Assembly (NCBI RefSeq): GCF_022458985.1 | Contig: NC_061773.1 | Span: 4,780,001 to 4,844,000, forward strand | Reading direction: 5' to 3' | Source of the DNA: Mugil cephalus | Lineage: Eukaryota; Chordata; Actinopteri; Mugiliformes; Mugilidae | DNA: 64,000 nt | In this document: piece after piece, positions 1 through 11,660 of the stretch | Position numbering within the stretch: the stretch's first letter is position 1 | How the letters are laid out: each line of letters starts with the position of its first letter | Position numbers and translations under genes: made by a program | Notes under the pieces: generated by a model | What the model was told of the DNA's origin: nothing | Database searches by the model: none | The model's input: the letters and a program-made list of their open reading frames with translations, nothing else

Positions 1-358
1 CTGATATGTGTGGCTGTGGTTTCTAAAGCAGATCTGGAGGCCAGGACAGGGTAAAATTTTTTCCTATTCACAACTGCAATATATCTTTTATCTTTCATAT
101 TTATTTTTCCATACATAGTCTATCTATATGTGCACTGTGTGCACAGTTTGTGTGACGGTTTCCCCATTGTAGGATAAATAAAGGCATATCCTATCTTATC
201 TTATTTAAAGTAGTTTGCTTGCAGGTTTCAAATACACTGCACCAATATTTGCAGCAATTTGGGTCCAGCTATAGCAGAAGCTGTAATTATACATTTGTGT
301 ACCCGCCTACACAGAGCACAGGAAGTGTCATTTTCCAGCCAGTACACAGACTACTCAC

Positions 359-1555
359 TTGACAGTTTGGAGAGCGCAGGTCCCAGATCCGTATCGTCTT
401 ATCCAAAGATCCGGAGATAAACGTATCATCCACGGGTGACATGGAGAGGGCAATGACCCTGATACACAAACAAATTAAAGAGTGAACCATCAGTTCAGAT
501 AAAGCAGAAATAATTGCAGATTAAAAGCATTCGCAAACCTCAGAACTAATTACTTTTCCTCATAAAAGTGTCTCTGAACATCTGCATGAAACAAAAATGT
601 CTCACTTGTGCATTTATTTAGTCAAGAAAATGAATCATTTTGTAGATATCTGTGAGTTGAAAAAGCGAACTCTTGTTTCCAGTATCTGGTGTTTCCGCCT
701 TTGCAGCATCAACACCAACGTCTCCAGTATCTGCTGATCAGTCGTCTGTAGGGAGGGACCTTAGCCCATACTTCAGCACAGAACTGCTTCTGAGATGTTG
801 GTGGGATTTATGCAGAAACGCAGAAAATTCTGAGGTTCGCAAGCAAGTAAATGCAGTTGTAGATTTACCATGTTGGTAGTAGTCAGGATTGCTTTGCTCA
901 AATTCATAAAAACTATTTTATCCTGAGTCTTTGTGGTTGTCTTTACTCACCTTGCAGTGTGTCCAGGAAAATATCGTATGTACTTGTTGTCAGTGAGTGA
1001 CAGGTATCTGATGGTATCTGAGAAAACAAACCATATTATAATTTCCAAACTTTAGTTAGGCACATGTTTTTTAATTGCCTGTGTTTGGTTGGTGGATAGC
1101 AAGAAGAAAAATTGTTACCATCCAGTTTGTTTGAGCTGTACACCACCGTGTGTGCATCCCCATGTGTATAGCGGATGAGGTCCACTCCATACTTCTTGCT
1201 GTACAGGGTCCTTTTAGGTCTGAGAGAGGACAGATAATTAAAACCTGTCAACCATGGAACCACCTGAGAGCACAGGTAACAGTGGGCTGCTCTCATTCAT
1301 TCACACAGACCAGGGTAAAAATGCACGTTAGTGTGATATTAGTATTAAGTTAATCACATTATGTCTCTTTAGTGCAATAACAGTGGACACCTACTTTCCC
1401 TCTCGGATGTCATATAACACAATGCAGTCGTCGTCGCTGCTTGATACCGCATGTTCACCATTTTGGCTGAAGTCCACGCAATTGACTTTCTGTGAATTTT
1501 CTCTGTAAGTTCTTGCAACCCTGAAACTGCGCAACACACTATCTGTGATCTTCAT
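359..1555 (-). CDS. wdr82: WDR82 homologue, 5' four coding exons (gene continues past the left edge)
   Basis: Exons on the minus strand, in transcript order: 1395-1555, 1119-1219, 951-1017, 359-458. They join in frame to give the first 143 residues. The protein starts [20 protein letters not shown] and contains [18 protein letters not shown] and [19 protein letters not shown], which match vertebrate WDR82 almost residue for residue. WDR82 is a seven-bladed WD40 protein. It brings the SETD1A/B histone H3K4 methyltransferases to RNA polymerase II phosphorylated on Ser5, and also serves in a PNUTS/PP1 termination complex. The visible part covers the N-terminal strand and roughly the first three WD repeats (the GH...[12 protein letters not shown] unit lies in the fourth exon). 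All donors and acceptors are GT/AG. The remaining blades must lie left of position 1; positions 1-358 hold only intron. The start faces rpusd3 head-to-head about 0.6 kb away. Confidence 0.95.
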
Positions 1556-2169
1556 AGCTGTTTTGTTTTTTTTTTTTTAATTCAAAATGGCTTACTGTAT
1601 AAAAACAAAAATATGGAGATCTGTTCCGTTTGCAAACGGAGTTTGGAAAATTACAAATGTTTGGTCGAGTAGCGCATGGCTACTGTCCTACGAACCGCTG
1701 AAACACACTAAATTGTACATTAAAACCCCGACAACAAATAACACATTTCAAAACAAACGGAAGTTCGGTTTATTTGTCCTTAGTGGCCAAGCGGGCGGTG
1801 TCTTCTAATAACCACTACATGCTACAGCTGTAAGTGACCGGACAGTGAAAGCGGACAAAACGAGCACACCCATTGTCGTGAAGGCAGATATGACGGCATA
1901 CTACAGGAAGTTGGTTTTAGTTTTTTATTCACTGTAATAGGATTTTGTTGCTGATTAGTTTGTAAGAGAATGTTGATAATAATACAAAACACAATGGTTG
2001 ATTTGAGTTAAACAATTAAAGCAAACAACAATTAAATATTGTTTACTTTATCCGTTTTTTTCCAGAAAGGTATGACCCGGAAGTCGTTGGGCAGCGTGTT
2101 TCCTGCAAAGTTCAGGGTTATATTATATGTCCATCTCATGTGCACTGTTTAGCTGCACGCTGTGCCACA
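1556..2169. promoter_or_regulatory. Shared head-to-head intergenic region (likely bidirectional promoter)
   Basis: Only about 614 bp separate the wdr82 start codon (minus) from the rpusd3 start codon (plus). The interval must hold both 5' UTRs and both promoters. I see no TATA box at a convincing place, and two housekeeping genes this close usually share a bidirectional promoter. This is inferred from arrangement, not from a motif. Confidence 0.45.
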
Positions 2170-5100
2170 ATGAACAGCTGTAGAAGGATAGCTTGTATGT
2201 GTGACATGAACCACCTCTTCTCTCGGATCAGACCACGGGCAGACTGCCTCCGGACCCCGGCGGCAGCACTGACCCTCAGCCGGAGTCAGACCACCGCCGC
2301 CCCACACTCTCCAGGCTCTGACACCGGTGACAAGCCCCGGCTGAGAGCGATCGACCTGGCCCGGAAAATCCGGCAAAACAGGGCGAAGACAAAGACTACA
2401 GAGGCTCCTATGTCCGCCCAGCAGAAGAGGGTGTCGGAGCTGAAACGGTTCAGTCAGCAGCTACAAAATGTTCACCCCAACGTGTTGGCCAAACACCTCC
2501 ACAAGAGCGTGCTGTACCGGGACAAAGATGTAGTTGTCATCAACAAACCCTATGGTGTCCCTGTCAGAGGTAAGCAGCCAAGAGTTAAATAGAATCGCAA
2601 AACAGATCAGTTTAAAAGGAAAATAAGGACTATGATGTCAGGGTGCTGTGCTGTGAGATAAAATATTATAAAAATAAAAGTTGTTTTTTTTCCTTCCAAT
2701 GTCATAACTTCATGTTTCCCCGTTGTGTTTCATCTTACTTTAAATACTCAGTGTTTTTTTTTTTTAAGACATTTAGTTCAAAAGCACCCACATATTCAGC
2801 TTGAGAGTTTGTCTTTGTGACATAAGTTCAATAGAATGAACTCCAATCAATTCTGTCTGTAAATCAAATACTTTTTTGTTTCAGATTAACTAGACATTTT
2901 CTCTGACATGTTATAGACCCAAAGATTATTCTGCAAATGAATGAATAATGTAAACAAACATGTATTGAATCATTGTATCTGCCAACACACACAACCTGAG
3001 CCCCCTGAGCATTAGAAATGCTGTACTGTAATATCAGGTTTGTGGTTATTTGAGTTAGTAAAGTCTTTCTGCCAGCTGCATATTGGATTTTCTTTCATGG
3101 GGTTGGTCCCAGATTTAAGGAGTTTCGGAAACACTGAACACAACCTGTCATAGTCAAAGTCACTGGTATCACATTTTCCCCATGCTGTTGTGAATCAGGA
3201 TTTTTATCCACTGCACTGCTGATTGGACAAATGCACAAATAAGGTGTTGTGGAGTTCCAAGTGAGGTGCTTGATTAGTGTCAAGTCTTTATATATACACA
3301 CCTTGTGTCATTGCAGCATCAGTATTGTAGTGAGGTACTATGACAACATATTTTGGATAATATCATATATCATGCTGAAGCTTATGTTTACATTTGTTGC
3401 CCTTTCTCAGAAGACTCAAGCATCACTTCCATCTGCTCTGTGCTTCCTGTTCTCTCCAAAATGATGGATGGGATGAAGATAAATTCTGACTCTATGCTGT
3501 TCCCCACTCTGGGTCTGGAGAAGGACTCATCAGGAACTCTACTGTTGGCCAGGAGTGAAGAAGTAGCAGAGCATATACTCACCCTGGATAGAAATAACCA
3601 ATTGGAAAAGAGATACTGGTGAGATGATGGTGATAAATAAGTGTTTTTTTGTGTGTGTGTCCATGTAGTCACAATATGTCTTTCACTTCCCCGCTGTTCT
3701 TCTCCAGGGTTGTTACAGTGGGTGTTCCTGTGCCATCTGAAGGATTTATTGACATTCCTCTCATAGAGAAGGCAGTCCCAGGTCCTCAGTCACACTACAA
3801 GGTATTTCTTCTTCTATGGTTTTGTTGGTGCAATAGTTAATCAACTGAGAAAAATATCAACATTTTTTGCTGTTGTTTACACTGAGTTGTTGAACTATGT
3901 TGGTTTTTCACCACTGTCTCCAGTGTTGGTGCTGATGAACTCTTCTCAAGTCTCTTAATATTCACTTTAATTTCAGATGGCATTAAGTCCTGTTTTTAAA
4001 ATGAATGAAGCAGGCGACGGTATAACCAAAGTCCGAACCAGTCGGCAAGCCCATCCTGCAGTCACCAAGTACAGAGTCCTGGACAGCAGCAGTGGCTGCA
4101 GCCTTGTGGAGCTCCAGCCTGTTACCGGTGAGAAGACAGCTTTTGTGAACTTGTGATTATGAAATTATTTCTGGATGAATTTTCTTCACATGTCTGTTAT
4201 CTATAAAAAAAAAAAATAAAAAAAAAAAAGGTGGCAACTGGACTTGTTAAGAGTTTTCTTGTAGGCATTTCACCATCTGTCAAGTACTTTCTTTTAAATG
4301 ACTGGTGGGGAGTCTTTATTTGTTTCACAGACCAGGGTGTGAATGGGGGTGAAACCTTTTAGGAACAACTACAAGTGCCTGAAAAATATAATAATCCAGT
4401 ATTCCAGTTATATAGAGATGACTTCTTCTGCTCCTCTTATAGACCATCTTTCTTCTCTAACTAAAATGCTAAGAGTGTCACTTGTGCCTCGGGTCTAGAC
4501 GGACTGCCGAGTCCTGACCAGAGGAGCTGGCTTTCTTGTGTCAAATCATTCACCAGTGTATCGGTCTAAGCTTTCCTCAATCCACTGAACTGTATAAACT
4601 ATATTGCCTGGGGTGAGTTTCTGATACCCCAGCAATATATCTAGCGAGGTATAATATTTTCTTATTATCTGAATCTCTGTCTGTTCTGAATTTTCTATTA
4701 ATGTTTTTGACAAAAGCCCAGTTTAGCACCCACATCTTCAAGAAATCTCAACAAGTCCACTTGCTTTTGTTTTAGCCTCTTTTTATGGTTATAGTAAGAC
4801 CTGGATTACTGAGAGTCTTCGTGTCTTCCTTGTGTCCGCAGGAGTGAAGCATCAGATGAGGGTTCATATGGCGTATGCTCTGGGATGCCCCATTCTTGGT
4901 GACCATAAATATTCCCACTGGAGTAAACTGGCTCCCCAGGTAAAACACATTTACAACGATCCACAGAGAACAGGGCGACTTCAAAACAATCAGGACTGAT
5001 ATCACATTGTGGCAGATAAAGGAGGTTTCTATTACTATGTGACAAATGCTGCATTATACCTACAGAAACTATGCTGACATCAAAACCTAGACTCACTGAT

Positions 5101-5793
5101 ATTAACAATCCTAGTGCTGGTCTGTATAGTTACATACATGCATGAAGGGCCCATCACCTCTATCCCTTTGTTAGCTGTTGACAGATCAGTGCGTATGCTT
5201 CCTAATTTATGATTTAAATGTTTGGAAGCTTAATATGAGCATGAAGATAGTCTCTGTGATTTTCTTGCTGTTAATCTAATATAACTAACACAGGGGCCTA
5301 GGATGTCTTTTTACCTCCCTGACATGTAACGTCAAATTTAGGTTTGCGTTTTATTGTACACATTTAACATTCACAGCTTTTGCCTTGTTTCATCAAACGC
5401 CACCATCAGAAGCCAAACCGACCCCTTTTTTGAATCCGATCGCTCATATTCAAAGTTAATTCATTCAAATGTTAATTGTGGAATTAGAGGTTTGCTGTTG
5501 CTTATTACATATATATGGAAGGAACAAGAAGAACCACAGCTCTGCAAGTGTCTCCAATTTCGACTAAGTGGTACATTTTGATTCCACAGAAATTACCCGA
5601 ACGCGTGTTGGGAAAGCTTGGACTGGAACAGAGCAAGAGCCGTCACCTCCCTCTCCATCTGCACGCTAGACAACTAATTCTGCAGGGAACCAGCCAAGAC
5701 GACGTTAACGTGACCTGCCCGCTGCCAAAATACTTCACGCAAACACTGGGTCGATTGCATTTAATGTTTTCTGATGAAAAAGATGATAAATGA
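2170..5793 (+). CDS. rpusd3: Mitochondrial RluA-family RNA pseudouridine synthase, probably RPUSD3
   Basis: Six exons: 2170-2569, 3411-3618, 3708-3801, 3977-4127, 4842-4939, 5590-5793; 384 residues. The first in-frame ATG (2170) opens an Arg-rich, acid-poor leader that looks like a mitochondrial targeting sequence. RluA landmarks are present: [11 protein letters not shown] near residue 125, then [13 protein letters not shown] and [14 protein letters not shown], and [11 protein letters not shown] near the C-terminus. At the usual catalytic motif HRLDxxTSG the protein instead reads GLEKDSSG, so the aspartate is replaced by glutamate. Human RPUSD3, as I recall it, also lacks HRLD and shares the SSG, SGCxLVxLQP and PLPxYFxxTL stretches. 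The neighbour prrt3 also fits, since human PRRT3 and RPUSD3 both lie at 3p25. The middle of the protein resembles RPUSD4 more, so rpusd4 is the alternative. RPUSD3 and RPUSD4 act in mitochondrial RNA granules on 16S rRNA and mRNAs. A poly(A) signal (AATAAA) lies near 5980. Confidence 0.8.
4205..4230. repeat. A-rich tract in an rpusd3 intron
   Basis: An interrupted poly(A) run of about 26 bp in the intron between the fourth and fifth exons. It is a simple low-complexity repeat. Confidence 0.8.
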
Positions 5794-6876
5794 CCGTCTC
5801 CTTGGTCAAAACAATCTTATCAGCATAGTTGTGAGAAGCGATAACCATTTAAATTAAATGGGGAATTAAATGCTGCATTATTGCAGTGCTGATATGAAAC
5901 ATTATCGAGCACAGAAGCCTCTTTGTGAAGATGAAATGTTACCCAGTATGTTCTTAGAAAGCTATAAAAAAATTTCTATAAATAAACGAACTGTATTCGG
6001 ACTGTTTGTTCGTGTACGTCATTTCGTGGGAGGTATTATTTGAATAAGTAAGGCCACAACTTACACAGTGCTCATGACTTCTCCTGACATGAATCTTGAT
6101 ACAAGTATGTTGCCGTGTGCATATTCTTTTTAATAACCTACACACATACATGGAGGAATGAGTTGGCAAAAAAAAAATCCTTGATGAGTTTTCAACTACT
6201 AGCTCAACCTGAGAAAAAAATATCTCCTCAATGACTACAATATAGCACTTGACCATGTGAATATGTTGAGGTTCAACTCACTCAGAGATCCACAGGCATA
6301 AATTATGAAGTCATTTTTGAAAAAACAGGCACAAGTTTTTCAGCTTTGAACATATCAATACATGATCCAAAATGAAGCCAGAATACAAAAATTGTGGTCC
6401 CTGCAAATTGTCTTGTTTGGAGTTTAATGTTTCATAGTGGAACCTCGACAGGAACTAAGACTTGGTTAAAGGTTGGTGGGGATAAGAAGTGAAAGATTAA
6501 ATATATATATATATATATATGTATACGTGTGTGTGTCATACTGACTGTCTATTACATGAAAATGTACCTCTGCTCAGCTGAGAGGAGTTTTTAGCCAGCA
6601 GTGATGACACTCAGACCTTTTTAACTTAAAGGTTCAAAAGTTTCAGCGATTGCTTACAAAGATAGATAAAGAAACAGTCCAACTCGTTAGAGGAAAACAA
6701 ATCATCAGAGAAAAATGGCGAGTGCAATCAGGTTACTCTCACCAGAAGAAAATGATTGTGTCAGATGTTGTTCCACTTTATTTGATGGCTATTGAGGTTT
6801 ATAGAGTCAGGATGGGTACTGCATAGTCAACAAATATTGAGAACAAGTTCCCATCAGTCCAGTCAGTCCTCGCATT
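5794..6876. other. Intergenic and 3' UTR sequence between convergent rpusd3 and qrich1
   Basis: The two genes end tail-to-tail. A plus-strand AATAAA near 5980 suits rpusd3, and a minus-strand AATAAA near 6777-6782 suits qrich1. A short TA/TG microsatellite lies at about 6500-6535. No other coding signal was seen. Confidence 0.6.
6500..6535. repeat. TA then TG microsatellite
   Basis: An alternating (TA)n run passes into (TG)n between the two convergent 3' ends. Confidence 0.85.
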
Positions 6877-9800
6877 TTAGCTCACATTTTCTGGACCAGT
6901 GCAGATGATCTCCTGAATCTCTCGGATCACGAGGATGCGAGCCAGTATGTGTTCCACTTGCTGACTCGTGAGGGGCTGAGACGAGTACCACATCGGGCTG
7001 TTTGGTGCAACGACAGGCTCTGGGGTCATGTAGTATGCATCGTTACGTCCTTTGACACTCTGAGGACTGGAGCACAAGCAGTGAGGTGAGGGTTTTGCCG
7101 TAGATACCAACGGATAATTCAGTTCAGGATTTTAGCGATGAAGCTTCACTCACCATTTGAAGAGGTAAAAGTCGTACAGTTTAATGGGACAACGAAGAGG
7201 ATTATCAGGGTCCTCGATCTGCTCTTCGTACATGTCATCGTTTCCTGAAAGAGGCATCACACACCCGGTCACCAACAGTAATTTACGCCACGCTTCATAG
7301 TAAAATGTTAGCACGGCTGTAACTGTACTGAGCACCTTTTTGTCCGGCACTGTGGGAACCTTGTCCCTTGAGAAGGCGAATACTGGTTGCTTTGTCCTTG
7401 GCGTTAGCAGGGTTCTTCCTTGAGTGTCGCAAGACCTTTGAGAAAGCTACTTTCATGTGCTGTTCAGGTGTTATCAGGCGGAAATACCTGTGAAAAACAT
7501 TTTACCATATTGAGTATTTGAAATTCTTGCCTGTGTCATCAAAGATAACAAATCACCTTCATACAGAGACTTACTTAGTGTTGTAATACATTAGCGTCGT
7601 GAGCAATGTCGATGGCGAATGTGCACCGAGCTGTTTACACTCCCACAGCATCTCCTCCGTCACGTGACTTGGAATGATATAACCTGAGATGGAAGAATAT
7701 CATGAGGAATTCTTTCCACGAAACAGTTACATAGATGTGTAAATGTTGATTCTGTCTTACCTAAAGGGTGGACACTGGGTTTCCAGTCATACAGTATTTT
7801 GTATAAACTCTCACAAAAACGTGTGTAATATGGATCGGAGAAAATATCATCCACACGTCCATTTTCAGAGAGATACTGGAAAAAGAAACCAAACCAGTAA
7901 TTTAAGACAGTCTTTTTTTTTTTTTTTTTTAAATAATTTTCATGTTTGAGCATTTGATACTAACCTTCTGAATACACAAGAAAACATAGTACAGGACATC
8001 AGATGCATATTGTTCTTCCTCTGATCCTCGTGCCTCCCGAGTCATCAAGGAAAGACCCAGGTTTAGTTCAGCTACAGCACTGGACACCAAGTCCTCCTGA
8101 AAACGCAGTGGCTGACGGCCTGAATACAGACACAGAAAAGTAAGACACCGTTATGTTTGTGTTTTTACTATGAAGTGTTTATTATTTGTCTCTGTCTAAA
8201 TTACCAGCCAAGTTTACTTACGTCCTATGGGAGCAAGTTTTTCCTTTTCCTGCTTGCTTAATTCAGCATTTTTTCGCTTCACCCAAAGGCGCCACACCTC
8301 CAGGCCCTCCTCTGGCTTTAGAGAGACAGGAACCAGAATCTCTGTAGGTGGTTCAGCATGAGCCTCTGTCTCTACTTGACCCTGTACAAAATCAAAATAT
8401 AAACATCAAACTTTGTGTATTGCTCTTAGTATTTTGACCAGCTAAGTTCAAGTCATATTATTCTTGGTCAGAACAAATCATGACTGTAAAAAGAAAGTCT
8501 TTTCTAACCTGCAGATGGAGCTGCTGCTCTTGTCCCTCTTCACCTTGGCCCTGCTGTTGATTTGGGTCCCATATGTGTACCGACTGTGTAGTGTTGTAAG
8601 TCCCTCCTACAGTCTGCACTGCCAAAGGGATGTGAATGTTCCCATTCATGAACTGGGCTGGGAACAGGGTCTGTACTATTTCCTCCTGTGTTGCAGCTGA
8701 GGCCAAATGCATATCTGCAGACCTTGATGAGGGACTGGTGGACGCTTTGTCCTTGCCATTGGTGGTGGTAACTTGCACTGTGCTATATGACTCCTGTGGT
8801 ATAGCAATGTGAGTTACTCCCTGCTGCTGTGGAGTGGAGTACACAGGGATGGTCCAGGTCTCACCCGTTGGACCAGTGATCGTTCCTGTAGTGCTGTACA
8901 GTTGGGCACTGTCAACGGTGAGCAAATCTGGTCGTAGGGACACGTAACTCTGCTGCTGCCCTTGAGGGATAGCTAGAACCGTAGCCACCTGCTGTCCCTG
9001 TGGCACAGCGTAGGACACTGCTAGAGGGACATCTACCTTGCGCTTCTTGGCAGGTTGGAGAACAGTTGCGACAGTGCCAGCCCTCCTCTCTGCCTCTCTG
9101 GGAGACTCCTGTTGATGGGAAGGAGACATGGCCTCTATGGTCTGGATCTGGATCTGTTGGCCACCTTGTAACTGAATGTGTTGGCCAGCCTGAAGTTGAA
9201 TTTGCTGCCCCCCTGGCAGCTGAATATGCTGCGTTCCTTGTAACTGAATTTGTTGGCCGCTGGACAACTGGATTTGCTGTCCTCCAGCTACAGCTGCCAG
9301 CAACTGTGCCTGAATCTGTGAAGCACAGTTAGCATGGTCACAAAACAGCCATAATGGATCACCCAGATGCATATGACATGGGTGTAAATGAGTAAAACTG
9401 ATATTGGACCTGTTGTTGCTGCTCCTCTGTGAGCTCTCCCGATTGGATAAACTGGGCTGTTGAGATTCCCTGTAAGTCCTGCTGAGAGGGAGAGGCCACC
9501 TGAAGGACCTGGCCGACTGTTTGGCCCTGCTGTTCCTGAATCTGAACCTGTCACAGAGGGAGGAGTGTGGAAAAATAAACAGTAATCATGTCAAGGAATT
9601 TCTTATCTCACTGCTCACTGGTACAGTGTGAAGGCATACATTTCTTTTTCTTTTTTTATGCCGAATGAAAACTGTAAAATCTTTTTTTCGTTAAATCTCC
9701 AAATGGACCCTGGTATTCATGAAGGTGGAGTTGCAATAAAAAAAAAACTATCAATAATGTGGCATGCATTGTGACAGCTTCAAATGTCACGATAAAGAAG

Positions 9801-10564
9801 CAGTGTGGATTTTTCTGTCTTCAGTCTCAGTCTTTAGTCATATTTATACATTTAACATCAGACGGTGACAGAATCAACTGCAGCAGTGAGAGAGAACATG
9901 AGAACATGCATTAAAGAAATAGTGCATGTCAGAATCACCTAAAAGCACTGAAAAAAGACTTACTCAAATAAAGCTGAAACTCTTCTCAGCAGCAAGTGGA
10001 TCCAACAACAATGAATTTAACTTTATCTTAGTGACTCACACACCACACACCTCTTTGTTTTCCTCATGATGATGAGTAATGAAGGCATTTCTGGACCCTG
10101 GCCCCATCTGTCATGTGCAATCTAAAAAATACTGTGTATTAACTAACCTGTACTTCAAGCTGCTGTTCAGACCCTTGTTGCACAGACAGTTGGGGCGAAA
10201 TCTCTGTTGAGGTCACCTGTACCTGTAATAAACACGTATACGATTGAAGTAGAACAGGCTGCACATCACCAAACAACAGCAACAGGGCAATTCAACAACA
10301 ACCACGGTGTCTTACCGGGCAGGCCAGCTCTAGGAGCGATCCAGCCACCTCTGTGCTATCTGTGTAGATACAGTTGGCACCCTGCTGCTGGTACACCATG
10401 GCTGTAGTGGTGACGGCCCCTCCCTGCTGGCTGAACTCCTGCAGCACCTCAGGGCCCTTGGCAAGAGACTCCAGGAACTCCTTCATTCTGTGCTGAGGAA
10501 CAGTACGGGCCTTCTGCCGCACATACTCATCAAAGGACACCACACCGCTCTCCTGCTCATTCAT
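6877..10564 (-). CDS. qrich1: Glutamine-rich protein 1 (QRICH1)
   Basis: Eleven coding exons in transcript order: 10316-10564, 10148-10222, 9410-9547, 8509-9315, 8222-8381, 7965-8119, 7761-7875, 7575-7683, 7336-7487, 7154-7244, 6877-7066. They total 746 residues; human QRICH1 has about 776. The N-terminus ([20 protein letters not shown], then [19 protein letters not shown]) matches the CARD-like head. The middle is Gln-rich with KKRKVD (likely nuclear signal) and [18 protein letters not shown]. The C-terminal third carries the DUF3504 domain ([43 protein letters not shown]). QRICH1 is a transcriptional regulator of the PERK arm of the unfolded protein response. A six-unit octapeptide repeat (GGQQIQLQ-like) at 9142-9285 looks expanded relative to human. 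The donor after exon 3 (GTCCAA) is weak but needed to keep frame. An untranslated exon boundary is likely at 10575. Confidence 0.96.
9142..9285 (-). repeat. Six 24-bp coding repeats in qrich1
   Basis: On the coding strand the stretch encodes six octapeptides in a row: [48 protein letters not shown]. Human QRICH1, as I recall it, has a single GGQQIQIQ here. It is an in-frame minisatellite within exon 4. Confidence 0.9.
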
Positions 10565-11299
10565 CGTCTCTGGACCTGGAATGATGATGATAACAATGAT
10601 ATTTCCTTTAAATTTACAGAATTAAATCAAAGTTTACACTGACTGTAAACACACAAGTAGGCTTTAGACTATTCCAATGAACCCTTTACCATCTATATTA
10701 GGATAAAGGCATCATAATAAGCTAAATACTGTATTTTAAAGCACGAGAGGACATAATAATATGATTTGTTCTCATGATAAAGTGCACTTTGGTTTGGAGC
10801 TAATGCAGCAACTCAAGTGTGTTTATTTATTAACTTAAAACGTTACAGTTACAGATTAGTTCAAGTCCAAATGTGTGCAACAAATAAGGTTAAATGTTTA
10901 TGGAGCCACGGTCCAGGACGCAAACACTGTTTCTCAGACTTGGTGAATAAAGTGTGTATAAAGAGTGGCTACGGTACAACTAGTTGCTAGCATGCTAGCT
11001 TTCCAGTGTTAGCAAGGCTATGTTTTGTCACAGTCCACAAGAACCAATTGACTCTACTGTCGGATACCAATTAAATATGTACTGCAAATTATACAAATAA
11101 GCTACAACGGTTGTTCCGTATCATAAATTATTTTTAAAAAAACATCAATGCGACGCCCCGTCCATTGCAATATCCCAGTGCTAGCTAAACGCCGTGCTAA
11201 TGCTAGCTTGCTAGCTAGCTCTGGATCCTGCCATGCTACCTTAAATAAAACGAAATCCTCTCCTTTCCGCCAAGGCACGGCGTTTAAAACTAAAAAGCC

Positions 11300-11660
11300 G
11301 ATAAACGTCTCTCAGCTGCCACCAGCATGCCGTTCACCTCGCCACACTGAGCGGGTAGTGAACAAGGCTGAGGCCGGACTGCGGTGGGACGTTAACAGCA
11401 GGCGAGGTCTCTGACGTCTGCTTATTTCCAGGGCGAGCTCCGGGCTGCTCCGTCGATATGATGAAACAAGTTTACCACCTCCAGCCAAGGCAGGCGCGAC
11501 GCTTATTTATCCCAGTAGACACCACGTAGCGAACCCCCATCCATACCAAGCACGAATACACACAAACTACTGCACCGTGTTTATCTAGTGAGGTATAAAA
11601 TGACGGAAGTGTAGGCCCCGGTAACGGCGCGACTCCTCTCCAGGCTGCTCTTTCAGGTTA
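11300..11660 (-). promoter_or_regulatory. Probable qrich1 promoter and 5' UTR region
   Basis: A GC- and CpG-richer stretch than its surroundings lies 0.7-1.1 kb upstream of the first coding exon, which itself has an acceptor at 10575. A noncoding first exon should therefore start about here. The call rests on composition and position only. Confidence 0.4.

Noticed and set aside
2140-2169. Upstream in-frame extension of rpusd3 beginning at GTG 2140
   Set aside because: It would need a non-ATG start; the first in-frame ATG is 2170 and gives a good mitochondrial leader.
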